The notes under the pieces: generated by a model
Told to the model about the DNA's origin: nothing
The model's input: only the letters and a program-made list of their open reading frames with translations
The model's database searches: none
Made by a program: the position numbers and the translations under genes
Assembly (NCBI RefSeq): GCF_028389875.1
Contig: NC_084674.1
Coordinates: 15,409,501 to 15,473,500, forward strand
Direction of reading: 5' to 3'
DNA length: 64,000 nt
DNA from: Rhea pennata
Lineage: Eukaryota > Chordata > Aves > Rheiformes > Rheidae
Shown here: one piece after another, positions 1-14,100 of the stretch
Layout: every line of letters begins with the position of its first letter
Position numbering within the stretch: position 1 is the stretch's first letter

Positions 1-3000
1 TCAGATATATACTAGTTCCTCCTGTTGCAAAGACCATTTGAAATTACTTGTGATGTAATAACAACTGCAGTAAAGTTACTATAGGAATGTAAATAAAAAC
101 TTTGTTTTAAAAGGTACTTCTGTCTAGATCATGGACCGTACTGATTTGTTCTTTTCTTAAATGATTCATAAATCAGATACATAGAGATAGATTTTCATTT
201 TAGCATGTCCATGTTTTCTAATGATAGATATCTGTTGCTTTTGAAGGGTTTTGGGGGGCATTGGCAGTTAGAGCGAGAGAACTCCTCTCAGTCCAGGTGT
301 TGTTCATGCCCCTGTTGTTATGGATCACCATGATCCATATTTGATGGAACTTCATTGGGAGTCACTACAAACAGTTTTCACTTTCTCCTTGTCACCTCAT
401 GTGACAAAATCAAGGAAGTAAATGCTTGGTCTAGTGTGTGATGGAAATTTGTAGTAAGTCATCATATGTGATAAATGCTAATGATGATCATTCAGAAGCC
501 CTGTGGAAATTTTGGCCTTAAGTATTTTGAAAAATGATTCAAGAGCGACGAGCTCTTTTCTTCTTCCAAGCTAGTGGTTTCTCTCAGATCACAGGTTTAC
601 CTTCTGCTTTGTTTTTCAGCTCTGTGCAAGACTCTTGATGTACTTCAAAATTCACTTTGCCTGAAAGCAAAGTTTTTATTAGTTATTTCTTTAAAAGGAT
701 CATCTAAAACTAAGATACATGATTGCAAATACAGTAGTTTCATTCTTATTTTTAAAACATTCACCTATACAAAAGCTGGCCCCAGGCCAGTTTCAGGTGA
801 CTTGCAAAGGGGAGCTGCCAGGGGAGAAGGGATGGGGGCACACACAGTCCTCGCCCAGCGCTCGCCCTGCTGCAGGGAAAGTGTTCCCGAGCAGTGGCCA
901 CTGCGCTAATGCCAGCAGGCACAGCAGGGTCGGCCGCTTCCCTGGACGCTAGTGCAGCTCCACGAGCAACGATTCTGTGCCTTTTCCAACGTGTTACCAG
1001 CATCACGGAGATCGTAGGGGTTTTGCACATGGAGCAGAAGTTCCTTTTCCCCTTCTGGGACCCCTCGGCCGAGGCGGGTTTGTATGGCGTGCTTTCCTCA
1101 CTGGGATTACACCAACCGCTAGATCAAGTATCCCACATGAATGTCAAGAAAATAACATCAGTAAAATGATGGAGAGCAAATCGTTTTGTCTGAGAGATTG
1201 CTTTGGAAGCACGTGGATAAGAGAGAGATCAGTTTCACGTTTTAGGACGAAGAATCTGTTAACTAGTTTGGGCTTTAGTGTCTTACAGTATATGAGAATT
1301 TTCTTTCTATGGGATAGTTAGGATAATTGTTGAAAAATCCACGTTTGTTTCCCCAAAAATGGCTTGAAGAGTGTAATACTGTGTGCAAATTCAGGTCAGA
1401 TTTGGCAAACAGATGTGCATTTTCTTTTAAGAATTTTTTTTGAAAAGTTAACATTTGTCTGTTCTGTGTAAAAATCAAACTAGGATGAATTCGTTGATAA
1501 ACACAGCAAGTTTTATACTGCAATGTTGAACCCCATGTGTACCAAAAACCATAGTCTTGCACATTTTCTTTTATAATATGTCTAATTTTACTCTATGTTT
1601 GTATTAATTTACATACATTTCATATACATATGGTCTGTCATTTAATTCTCCGCTGCGTCATTACAGAAGAATGCCAAAGCTGATTCTAATTGTTCAGCAA
1701 ACTAAAGGAATTTGGGGAGGTTGCCCAGAAATTCAACGTTACTTAAATAAAATACACATGTATTTTAAACCTTTTAACAGACACGCTCTGTGCCATATCC
1801 CCTTTACTAATATTAAAATAAGACTTATCAGCACAAGCTGCATGGAGGTTGTGCTGCTGGAGCCAAATCCTGGGATCAGCATCCAGGCCACGAGCCTGCA
1901 ATCAGTTACACTTATGCTGAACTTCACGCCCATTTGTCATTCTTTTGAAATCAGGAGGATTATTCACCTCCATAAGACAAGTATGTGTATATCTGATTCC
2001 ATGATCAGACCCTCCAGTTTTATTGGCTTTGTTAGGAATCCGAGGACAGGAAGAGGAAAACCTGCATTAGGACCACAAAAGGTTGCTCGTGGTGAGGACA
2101 AAGTGGAGGTGCTCAGGCTGTTGGAAGTCACTAGAGGAGAAAAGGATGGTGGAAGTGGGCGGAAGGTATCTTCAAGAGGATAAAACAGGTTTTGGAGAAC
2201 AGCAAAGAAGAAAGATATTCTAGTGGTTCCGTGTGTGAGCTGGCTCTTTTGAAGTCCTGTCACAAATCACAAGCACATCATAAATGCTAAAATAGGTGTA
2301 GAAAGTAAGATTAAAAGTATTTTTGCCTTTTAAATTCTTTATGTCTGGCTCTAGAAAAATGTGGGGGTTTCCCAAGCCATTTAGTTCAACCTGCAGAAGG
2401 ATATTTTTTGGCTCATCCTAAATGGTCATGTTAACATGATGTAAGAATCATTTTGTTTTCTCCAGTGACTGCTTTATTCATCATTCCTGGTAGTGCTGTT
2501 GCAGATTACACTGTCAGATGCAGTGTTTGTAGAGAGTTTTACTTATTGTGCCAGTATTTGTTGCCAACATTTTAAAATGTAAGAACAAGTATGACGATAA
2601 TGAACTTTTTTGCCTTTTTTTGAGGAATTTTTGTTTGCAAATTTGGAATTGAATATTTCAATAATAAAAGTCATACCCTGCCTTCATTCCCAAAATAAAA
2701 GGCCAAGAGCAGCTCTGAGGAGATTAAGATGACAGGCTAAATGAAATCTTCAGCTACATTAGATGAACGTAACTGCTGCAGGTAATTAACGCCTTCCATT
2801 TTGAAAAATGATTTCAAGCACTTGAGGGAATTTGGAATGATATCTTACATTTTATTCCAGCTAGTAATGCAGAAAGGAAATGAAATAAGACTAATTTTAT
2901 TTTCCATTTTTGCTCTCTCTCTCCTCTCCCTGTTCTTTCTCTTGTTGAAAAACTATTGTCATTTATGTCATTAAAGCACAGAATTATTGCCCCCAGACTT

Positions 3001-6000
3001 TCAGTGAACCACAGCTGCTGACCTTTTTTGTCAAAAAGCTTTGAATACAGAGCTACATTGGGAACATTTGTAGCCTGTGGACCATGACAGTGCTGTGGGC
3101 TTCTCTCCTGTCCTGACAGAAGAGCGTGCCAGAGGCTGTGCTCACATAGTGACTGCATTATTTTCTGGCAAGTGCGGTAAAGTTTTCCTCGCTTTTGGGT
3201 TTTCTGCCTCGTCTCAAATGCACGGTCATCCTTCAACCTATTATACCACCTTCTGAATTCTATGGCTTTGTCCCCTAGGCTACATAATCTATTGTTTAAA
3301 ATCTTTACCAGTACCAGACAGATACTAAATTAAGCATTGCAGCTTAACGTGGAACGTGTGGATACTTGAAGCAGGGTTTAAAACCCATCTTGATTTCCTT
3401 GCTGTGTAATAATATATTACAGGGAATGGCAAGGAAAGTTGAAAATCAGCCTTTTCTAATGTAGGAAGTACTAATTTGCAGTGAAGGCTTATGAATATTA
3501 AATGAAATACTGAATACCAAGCATGTGAAAAACTCAAGATGTCTTCTGCTTGAAATATGCCATAAACTCTTTTATTTTTCTGGGTGATTAAATTAATCAC
3601 TTTTCAGTAGTGCACACCAGCTGCTGCATTTGCAAGTAAACCAAGTACTTTCCCACAGTACATGCTGTATATTTCATTCTTACAGCATTTTATTTTGACA
3701 AGTAATCTTTATTCTTCTGCATATGAAATCAAAATTCAGGAGACGGATGAAAATTAAATGCAGTGTCTATTTTTGTGAATTTAAATAGAGTCTATATTTT
3801 TATTGACAAATACCACTGCATGTAAAGCTCTGTTTCTAAAGATAGTCACACATAGAGCAAAGTATAAAGTCTCATGAACGTAATTTCTTTTTCCTCTGTA
3901 CAACTGACATTTTCCCACTCCTGTGAATCTGTGAGTAAAGCAGGAACTGTGGTGGTGGAAGAGAATTCTGCTTTTTTTCTTAAGCGAATTTTCTCTGTGA
4001 AACTTGATCTGTCTTGGTTACGTTTATGAGATTTTTGTGAACAGAGAAGCAGCAATGTGATGTAAATGCAAAAATCATATATTCTCAATACATTTCATTA
4101 CATTACACTGCAACTTATATATAAAAAGCCCCCAAACCCTTTCGTAACAGAGCTTTCTAAGCATTACCATAATTGTAAACATATATTCTATAAACGTATA
4201 TTCTATATACTATAAATATTCTTCCTCAGACAGAATAAACAGGAACATTTTTTTGTATTCACAGTCAAGTCCGCTTACATGTGCAAGGAACAGAAATTGT
4301 ATTTACAATTCAACTGTATTTTGGAATTATACTGGCAGAAGAGCAGCTGCCTGTCAGGAAACCGATTTCCGTGCACTTCCCTCCCCCCGCTTCTGTAACA
4401 GGAGAATATACTTCATTCAGCTGAAGCATAAATTTCTTGAATATGCTGAAAATCAAAATTAGGATTACTATTTGCAATGTAGGCACCTATTGTGATAAGC
4501 TCAACCTGTGAGCTAAGCGTGGCCCACAGAGGCCACTCCAGATCCCAGAAGTCAGTGTTAGGCTCACAGAGGCAGAAGTGATAAACAGGGATAGTGCTTG
4601 GCAAAGTTTAACTTCTCTGCTTTATGTAAGAACAAAGAACTAAAGTCATGTCCAAAAGAACATGCAGTGAAAAGGACAAAGCCGAATAGCAACAAGCATT
4701 GATGACATGGTTTAAAACTGTTTCTGCTTTTAAATTAGGTGGTTATATTTTATATAAGAGTATGCAATGTATAATTTTTTCTATTTTTTGCATACCCTTT
4801 TGCATGCTTGGTAGGCTGCTGTGAATTAGCCATGTTAAAAAAAGGCCTTCTATATTGTCATTTTTTTACTGCTGTCATTACTGTTAGGCCTGTATCTCAC
4901 CATAAAAGGCTGCCTGCTCGTTGCTGAGTGGAATGCCGACCGGAATGCTCCATAATTCCGGCTAGCGGCTGAGGACACCTTGCTGCACACCCCCCCCTTC
5001 TCCATTCAGATTTTCTTAACTCGTGCTAGTAGCACATACGGTTTTTCAGCTCCCTGGAGGAATTAAAAAAAGAAAATACATCCGAACAAATCCTGTAAGA
5101 TTTAGGAAGGTAAATGATGTCAATGTACTAATGGGTGTGTGATGCCAAGCGTGTCTGTTTGGCTGAGGATGCGCGTCAAAGCGTGTGAATGAGAGCTGGT
5201 TCTTCAGCAGTGAGAGCGCGGGATGGAAAAGGAGAAAGTAGGAGAATTACGGTAATGGCCCTTTATACGGATTCTGAACAAAGCCCTCGAGTTGGGTCAG
5301 ATTTATGGCTGTGTTGTAGGGTAGAACAGCTACATTGTTTCCACTCAAATCCGTCTTGTTTTCCTAATTTAAAAAATACACTGTCAGACAAAAGAGAGGT
5401 ACAAAATGTTTCCTTTCTTTTGGTAGTTAACATAGAACATCTTCTGTATTTTCATTGTAATTTGAGGGAGGACAGCATGAGAGGCATTATGTCTGAGGAA
5501 TAAAATACAGATTATATTCGTGAAATTTTCTCAAAATTCTTCGTACTTTAGGAAACAAAGGGAAGGTATATTTTGTCATCTTTATGGTGGGCCTGTCTCT
5601 CTTCATTTTTAACAAACCTAAAACTATAAAGCAATTGTTTAAGTAACTACAGTGTGGATTTGTTATTGGAGGGTGCAGCAATGGAAATAAGTTTGAATTT
5701 AGTTAAAATACTGAATTAAGTAGAGCAAGAGGAAATTCGCGAGCTAAGAACTGTGATCCAAAGCATGTAGGATATAAGCATGGAAGGCCAAATCCAGCAG
5801 TGTGCTGGTATAGTGGGGCTGATATTTTGGTAAAATCTTTCCTATTGGTATTTTCTGAATATACTGGTTTTTACTTAATCTGTAGAAGAACAAAAACTCA
5901 GATAAATAAAGAGGTCATACCTGTGCTCCTTGATGTTTTGAAAATGGAAAGTTTAAAGGCAATGATGACTTCTGCTTCCTATAAGCTTTTATTTTTTCTT

Positions 6001-8638
6001 CCAAGAAAACCCCCCCAAACAACATATTTAAGGCTATTAGTTCATTCAAAGTCTTGATAATCTGTAAGGGACAAGGGATTTCTGAGCTAAACCGTAAGGG
6101 AATTAAGATGCAGCAATCACAACATCAGCCCCTGTTGCATACGGCTGCTTTCTGGCCAGCCCTACCTGTTCCCTTGCCTGGCAGTCCTAACGCAGGAAAC
6201 TTTTTCTCCAACTCCTCTGAGAAGGATTTTAAAAGAGTAATTCTGTCTGAAAACATGGAAGGGCAAACCTTCCTCCTACCTGCATGTTTTTCCCCTAGAC
6301 TCTCCCATGTGTCACAGATTTTTCCTTTCTTCAAAAAGCCTTGAATAAATTTCTATTATCCCCCAACTGGCCAAACCAGCCACCTGCTTCCTCGGGTTGC
6401 TTTCTGTGATGCAGAAGTGCTTGCAAGACCCTCACATAGCGCTGTCCACTAGGGAAACTTTCTTGGGACAACACAGGAGTCCAGGAACACATGTCAGATA
6501 AAAGACTGAATTACTGTGTCCTGCCGAGGCAGGGCTTCCTGTGCAGAAGTGGCATCTGGCAGGCATCGGAGAATTTGCAAAAATAGGGAATCAGTAGGGG
6601 TTATGAGGAGAACAGGAAAAGATGTGAGAAAAAGAGGAGCCCAGAGTTTGAGGTTTCGATGAACGCAGGAGATAATGTAGGAGCTCCTAGCCGCTGAATA
6701 TAGTAGCTCTTGATACTTGTTAAGTGTGTTTAGACGGATCCTTTCTAGGATATGCCTCTGATCTCCAAAACCTTTTCAAGGGTCTTTTAGTACCAGGTTA
6801 AGTAAATTTTCTGTATCCAGAAAAAAATAAAACGGCCTATTGCAGCTCTTAAAATTTGCTAAAAACTATTATTTCAGCATTGTCTTTGAAATGAAGGGTT
6901 AAATTTCAAGGGTAGATGTGGGAAGTTAGAGATATAAGTCACACTGACAAATATCCCAACTCAGATGTGCCTCTTCATCTTGTGCTCGCTGGTCAGAAAA
7001 TGTTCTTCTTTTTGTCCCAACATTTAGCTTTATCAGGGAATTATTGTGTTGTATTATTTTGTTACTGCGCCAATACCAGAAGCACATCAAGACAAAGGAA
7101 TTTTTTTTAAATGAGAAGCAGGAAGCGGTATAGTTCAAGACATTGGTTAATCCTTAAGGGGAAAAGGGTAATAATAAAAATATGAAAATAAGCTTTTTTG
7201 GAAGAAATAAGAAAGAAGTAGGAAGTTATTGGCATTTTTTTCTCCCCATGCAATAGCCTTGAAAACAAGAAACAATAATGAGAGTCAATTAATTATTTGT
7301 CATGTCATAAACCAGATTAATAGGCTGAGATGTTTTTAAATTCTTGAAATAATTGAAAGTTGTATCTATATGAATTGCCAAAATAAAATGCAGAAATGAC
7401 AGATTCATAATATGAGCAAAGGAACATTTCTGAGCACGTTAGATGCAAAAACATTGGAAACTGTTCATCTGATTTAATTGTAATCTTTTGCCAAAAACAT
7501 TAATGCAATACCTTTGAAGAGTAATTGCTATAAAGAATATCCTCAAAGAGCAGCATTTCCACGTGCCTAGGCTTTATTTTGCTCTCATTAAAGTTTATTC
7601 TCAGTTGAATATTTCCTGTCCATAGCATAAGGATTATTCTTGTTCTGTAAACATCTTAACCTTTTATTTTTATCACATTATGCTTTCTGATTCCTTTCCA
7701 AATCCTAATCAGCTAACGATAATCGAAGAAGATTTTTAAAGCCTTTAATATTTTCAGGTCTGCCTTTCTCCTTTACTTGTGTAATTAGACAGGTTTGGAA
7801 GCTTGTCCTGGTCAGCTTGTTCGTCAGGTGAAACGGGTAAATTTGTTAAGCGTTAATGGCCAACACGTACAGTACAACTACAGTTCAAAACAATAATGAA
7901 TTAAAGCTTGAAGAATGATAAGAATGGAAGGGGCCTTGGGTAGGACTGTCATCTGCCTTACTTTGAGTCCCTAGTGTGAAATATTTTGAGTGAAAGAACA
8001 ACATAACAAGTTCTGTTAGTTTATCATCATATTCACTTGTGCATATTGCCACGTTACATCCTTTAGCCGTTTGCAACTTTGAATTGGTAAGTTTTTTGAG
8101 GGATTGGCTATATGTGCATCACAATGATTCTTTGGTCTTTAGCCAGACTAATTGGATGAAATTAAGGATTGTTGGTTTTTTATTAATTTGTATCATAATC
8201 AAATGAACTCATGTCATTGTTTATGAACTGGAAATATTTCCTTATGAGCTCAAGATCAACAAGATACTTAGAAGTCAAGAAGTTGTCAAAAAATGGAAGA
8301 TATATTCAAAATACAGTCTAGACTCATTAGCTCTCTCTCGCTCTCCCCCAACTTCCAGTTCTCCCCAGCCCCATTATCTCATGAACTTTGCTTCTCACCA
8401 TAAATTTGTCTGATACTGACATTTTCAAGATAGTAAGTCTAGACTTTGGAAAACTCTGGAGACTAATGAAAAAGTCATTGAGGTGGTTCATAAGTGTCTT
8501 GGGCAGCGTTCCCAGGTCACCTTTGACAATCAGTGTTACTTTAGCCTTTCCCCTCCACATTGGGAGGTCTTCTCCATTAACTTCTGCCTGAGGTTAATCC
8601 ATTGGACAAGCAAATGTTTATGATAGGGATTTTGTGGG

Positions 8639-8658
8639 TATATATATATATATATATA
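8639..8658. repeat. (TA)n microsatellite
   Basis: Ten TA units are followed by cacatatat. It is a simple repeat in intron. Confidence 0.95.
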
Positions 8659-9071
8659 CACATATATCCAGTAGGATGTCTCGTTCTCTAACTTCTTGTG
8701 GCCTGCCCGGTCGCAGGAAATCTTAAGGAGCTTTGCTTTTGTGATTCTTTGTTAACTTTGTTAGCTTCCTGCTCCGAGGATGATAATACTGGCTGCAGAA
8801 AGCTCAGTGAAGGGCACTGGGTATTTGATTTTGCCTAATATTAAATCATCACTAGCAGTAGATGTCAGATGCTGTCTGCTTATGTGATATGGCTTCTGCT
8901 GTGAAAGCAATTTTATCAGTTGCCATCTGAGCGCATCTTAACTGATTTGTTTGGAGACTCTTCTGGAGCCATAATGAAAACTTCAGCTGGGATTTTTAAG
9001 TATCCTGCTCTTATCTATTCAGCAGAGTCCTCTTTGTCTGTCTGTTTGTCAGTTTACTTGCTTGCTTACAG

Positions 9072-9120
9072 CATGTAGTGTGATGAACAAAGCTGAAGGA
9101 AGAGAGTCACCTCTCGCAAG
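9072..9120 (+). other. Exon-like 49-base unit with strong splice borders
   Basis: A long pyrimidine-rich tract (ctttgtctgtctgtttgtc, then ttacttgcttgcttacag) precedes it and caag|gtaagac follows. One frame is open (S-V-M-N-K-A-E-G-R-E-S-P-L-A). No family is recognised. It could be a cassette or non-coding exon, or chance. Confidence 0.2.
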
Positions 9121-11307
9121 GTAAGACAGGGTGAGTCTTGTAAGGAGTACAAGAAGGGGTCAGGCTGCTAGCAGATGCTCACAAACCTCTGTGCAAGCTC
9201 ATTGCAAATATCTTCCTTGTTAGTGTGCTTTGTCGTTTACTGCTAACGAATCTGGATGAGGTAGAGCTTTGAGGGAAGTCCAAAAGAAGTTTTGTTTGTA
9301 AGTGAGTGGTTTTATAAGCTATGGCAGAGATTTAGAAAATCTTGACTAAGTTACTCTTTTTCGCAAATATAATAAGTAACGATGAAACAGCAAATACAGA
9401 TGAAGAGCCCAACAGGCCAGTTCTTCCAGGTGCCAGGCACTTATTGCAAAGGAACGAATGTGCTTTCTGGGACTTGAATCAATACTGTACAACACAGGAT
9501 TATTCCTAACATGGCGAATGTTGCGTTTCCATTAGTGAACCTGACTTGATTGTTTAAATAAGAATTAATGAATATTTACATCCATCCAAACTTCTAATTC
9601 CCAATGACTCCATGTGTAGAAGTGTGAAATCAGAGGATGTTTTATTTTCATGTTGTATTTTCAATTTGAAAAAAATCAGATTTTCTCACATAACGTTTTA
9701 TTTTCAAAACCTACAAGTGCAAATGGTTTAACAAAATTTTCAACACTGTAATACACTTGCTTCTGTGCTTCTATAAAGTGAGTGTCTACCACACTTTGTC
9801 TATATTATACATGGTAGACTTAAGTGGATTTCTAAAGATATTTTTTGAGGAATATTTGAGTGTCATTCTGTAAGCCAGTCACTGGTGCAAAGTTTATATA
9901 TTTACATACATTTATATTGAGAAAACTTCCAGTAATGGCTCTCATCCAGACATCATGTAAATACAGTTTTCTGTTTGATGGATTCTAATAATTACAGCTG
10001 CATTGTCCTGCCCCAAAGGGGCTTGTTTTCTTGCTGCTACTATTTGTGCCTGTGTGAAATGCTCCTGTACAGCAACATATAATTTCACCCTGTCCATCTC
10101 CTCATAACTTCTCTGCTGCTTCTGTGCTGCAAAATAGACCTTCTGCTATACTGAACTGTGAAAGAGAAAAGATCTGTAAGAACAAATTTCCAGTTTTTAC
10201 CCATAATTCAACACAGAACTGACTACACTACTCCTTTTTAATGTATAAATTAAAGCATTAGTTTATTCCATGAAAAACTGGGTACCATCTTAGGTATGGT
10301 TATAAAGATGGCCCTAGATATGTTCCATCAAAAAGCATCAAACATATTTTATGTTCATGGCAAGGGATGTAAATTCCTTTTCAAATTACTGGCCTGATCT
10401 TCACTTCGATTAAACTGCTATAGTTCCACTGAAATCTGCGTAGCAAAGGCTCACTTACACTTACTCTACTGGCAAGATTTGGATTTAGTTTTACCCAGTC
10501 AGCACTGAGAAACCTATTCAATAGTTCTTTGATGCATCTATCTACATCTCAATTTTAAACCTGTCTTTGCTGATACACCAGTTACTGCTGTACAGAGTAT
10601 ACCCATGTGTTTATTTGACCTTTCTTGGGAGGTTGATGAATGTGTTTTTAAGCATCCGTAAGTGAATTGTAATATATGCTAAAACTATATTTTTGCAATA
10701 TTTCTGCCAAAAATGAACTACAGTGGATGGCTTGTGTCCACATTACGTTGGAATGTGCATGCTCATAAAATTTTACACCGGACATTTGATAGTTTGCCAA
10801 CATTCATTTGCTATCACATCACCATCATTTCCTACTTTAAACTTATTAGTACTAAGTGCATATACAAGCATAGTTGTATGTTCCTTAGAATATTATATAT
10901 TTAGAGGAGAAGGGAAGATGAAGCCTTGATGAAGAAAGACTGTATGAAGGTCTACTTGAATAGCATGGTAATGCTTGAACTTTATTCATCCTGCATTAGG
11001 CAACTGAGATGTGTAAGAAAAACTAAAAGAAATCCTTCTAGTGTTGAAGCTATATGGAAAGACTCCACATTCTAAGAGTACTGAAACTTGTATTTACTTT
11101 AGCATTTTGTTCTCTTTAACATTTTTATTTCACTCATTTGTGAGGATGAATTATGAGACTGATTATTTGCTCTCACTTTTGTTAATAATCCATTACATGT
11201 CATAGTCTAGTCATAACGCTGTTATATTTGGGATCACAGCACTGGTTAGGGACTCCCAAAAGAAAATCTTTTTCTTTAATATTTCTGTTATTTTTGAGTA
11301 TTGAGAT

Positions 11308-11351
11308 ATTTCTACTCTAGTTAACTTCCTAAAGTTAACTAGAGTAGAAAT
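11308..11351. repeat. Perfect 20-bp-arm palindrome with 4-base loop
   Basis: ATTTCTACTCTAGTTAACTT (11308-11327) is followed by CCTA and then its exact reverse complement (11332-11351). A third partial copy, TCTAGTTAACTT, follows within about 20 bases. Perfect arms point to recent origin or correction, for example a templated-replication event. The surrounding DNA is intron of the putative ERC2. Confidence 0.9.
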
Positions 11352-13763
11352 GTCACCATCTAGTTAACTTTCCAAATTCTTGCTCTTGTTTTTATAATAC
11401 ATAAGCCTCTGAGCTCTATGTATCTTGTATTTACGTCTTGTATGTAAAGGAAAACATTACTATTGGACCTAATCTTCTAGGTATACTTCTAGGTATATGG
11501 GAGATCTGCCATGCAGCCACTCACATTAGCAAAGCTCTACACAAGCACAGGGGTCTGTACCTTCAACTGGGATAAGGATCAGCTGATCTTCTCTAGAAAT
11601 GTAGATTCTAACTGGCAAGGTGACATTTGAAGAAGATGTACTTGTAAGGTTGTAATGTGAAGGCATTCCCAAGTGCCCGTGACATGCGGGAAAGGGAAAA
11701 ATGGAATCAGAGAAGAAAGAATCTGAAGTTAAGAGGAGAGTAAGAAGTGTCTATTAGTTTGAAAGAAAAGGAAAATACAGAGGAATAGGAATATAAGCGG
11801 GAAATTAAGAGGAATGGATGACCTCAAAAGCTTCAGATTATCTTGAAATTGTCCAAATTTATTTGAATTTACCTGAACCATCTAGATTTTTATATTGATT
11901 TTCTATACCACAGCTATATGAACTCACACTGTAAGAAACAGAAGTACTTGAAAGAAAGTGAACAAACAAGTCTGGTCTTTATTAACAAAGGAAAACAAAG
12001 GACTAAAACAAAATTAATCCCCTTTGTAACCATATAAATTTGAGAGGCACAGTGGTATGAGACAAACAGCAGAACAATTACATCTGAAGTCTGTAATAAG
12101 ATTTACAGCATTATATTTTAAGGAGCTTAAACCCATATTTATGAATGTTTTGCATTTTATATGAATCTTGTGAAAGGATCATTTTCCAGGACTATAAACT
12201 ATAGAAAATACAACTTGCTGCAGTGCAGCCTGTCCAAGATTTCCTTCTGACCCTGCTGTTACTGGGCTTGGCTACTTAGTTTAGTCACTGTCTCCTTTAA
12301 TGTCAGATGTTGATTCTTGAAGTGTACACGTTTCATATTGAATGTCCTACCTCTGAAAATTCAAATGCTTCTGCAATGATCTTAGGTAGTTTGAATCTTT
12401 GAGTAACAGATATGCAAGACAGAACTGGTTTAAGGTACAAAAATATGGATTGTAAGATAGAAATTACAGTAGTGCTGAAGTTCATGTTCTTAAATGCTGA
12501 GATTGCTTTTACTAGTCAGACAGCAAGGGTAGGATTTTTAGTGCTGTTGTTTAGTCTGAAACACATGAGACAAAGGAAGAAACTAGGTATCTAGAATGTA
12601 TTGTGCAGACATGTAACATGTAGCATCTCAAATATCCAGAAGCCTCTCCCAAGACCTTGCTCCTGGCAGATGCAGTTTCCACCCCTTTCTTGGGGTCTTC
12701 CTGATCCCACGCAGTAGTCAGGACATGGCAAACTTGCAGGCATCTCATTTGCAGCTCAATATCTCCTTCTTTAACTCAACAGCACCTAGAATAGCCCACA
12801 GGTCATGGACAAACGCAAGAGACACCGTATATCACTACAGGGTTCCACATGTTCTTATTTTCCTTCTTTCCGGTTTTTCTTATAAAACAATAGAATTCTG
12901 TCCAGGATTGAGAATAATGTGACTAAAATTGAGCAGTTGGTAGGATGTGGCATACATCAGCGTGAGGGAGGGTGCAGCTCCTCTAAAACTCATAGTGCCT
13001 AAACAAACTCTAGTTCTTGACCAGAAATTATGTAACTGCAGTGGCTATCTTCTTTCTTCAGAGTCTTTTTGTAAATAAATAAAATAATTGTGGCCTGCTC
13101 TAAGAATGAGACAAATTCAGCTCAAGAATACCATCTGCATTACGTTGTTTTTAGTATATGGGTGGGTAACAGTAAATATTATGTAACTGTTAAAATTTGG
13201 ATAAAAAAACATAGTTTGCTATCCTCTTCATAGGTCCCCTAAGGGACTAAACACTCATTTTCTGTAGTAATCACTCAGCCCATTATTTTCATCAGATGAT
13301 TGCTTAAGATAATATGTTTTAGCTTGTGTAGCCTAAAACTAGTAATCCCAAGGGATAAATGAAATTATAAATGTAACTAGAATTAAGCAAGTTTAATCAA
13401 AAAAGTGAACATTGTTCTATTTTTATTCTTGTTGTCAATCACTCGAAAGAATATGTAACACACAATTTGCACCAGAATGGTGTAGCAACACTTTAGTATT
13501 TCAAATGTTTCTTGACCATTTCCAAAAGTTTGTACACTGAAACTGTGAATATATAAAAATAGAACGAAGAAACTATGTCCAGTGCATTAATTCTATGCCC
13601 ACTACATTTTAAAATAAGCTATAGTTAAAAATACAAAATAATATCAGATATAATGCATGAATAATCAAAACATGTGGCGTGACTAAATTGACTTGAACTG
13701 GTAATTTAACGTGTAATTCATCTACAAAAGAATTCCTGATGATGGAATTCCTGGATTACCATT

Positions 13764-13784
13764 AAAAAAAAAAAAAAAAAAAAA
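13764..13784. repeat. A21 homopolymer
   Basis: A pure run of 21 A. No retrocopy or SINE body is visible immediately upstream. Confidence 0.95.
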
Positions 13785-14047
13785 GCGTTGATTAGTAGAG
13801 ATTCAAGACAATTTTTTTCTGACTTTTTCCTTGATATTGTTTTCTTTTGTCAGAATACATTTCTCATACCTATCTTTGAAGTAAAGCACTGACTCTCTGT
13901 CTTCCAGAGATCATCATCTTTAATCTTGTTCTAAACAGAAAGTTCATTGTACTCTGTTTAATCTTGCTAAGAATGCAGCTTTCAAGGTCAATTGTTGTCC
14001 ATTTGGAGTCATGGGCATTAGAAATACATATATATATGCATGTGCAT

Positions 14048-14050
<3 letters not shown>

Positions 14051-14087
<37 letters not shown>

Positions 14088-14100
14088 ATGCACACACACA
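14051..14100. repeat. (CA)n microsatellite
   Basis: CA units cover 14051-14085 and, after gtatg, 14091-14100. They are preceded by a TA/TG-rich stretch (atatatatgcatgtgcatg). The string of Val-Cys/His-Thr codons in the open frames here is an artefact of the repeat. Confidence 0.95.

Larger units (their letters stand above)
1..11307. other. Non-coding AT-rich DNA, read as ERC2 intron
   Basis: No gene is recognised here. The longest open frame, 1671-2183 (170 codons), has no domain, no splice context and no homology that I can see. An exon-like unit with good splice borders occurs at 9072-9120 and a (TA)n run at 8639. A short hairpin, CCGGAAT/ATTCCGG, lies at 4940-4961. Confidence 0.6.

Noticed and set aside
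1671..2183. Open frame of 170 codons on the + strand, containing K-G-I-W-G
   Set aside because: The GIW triplet superficially recalls the ERC2 C-terminus. However, it is followed by Gly and a long continuing frame, lacks the acidic DDEE lead-in and has no splice borders in phase. No domain is visible.
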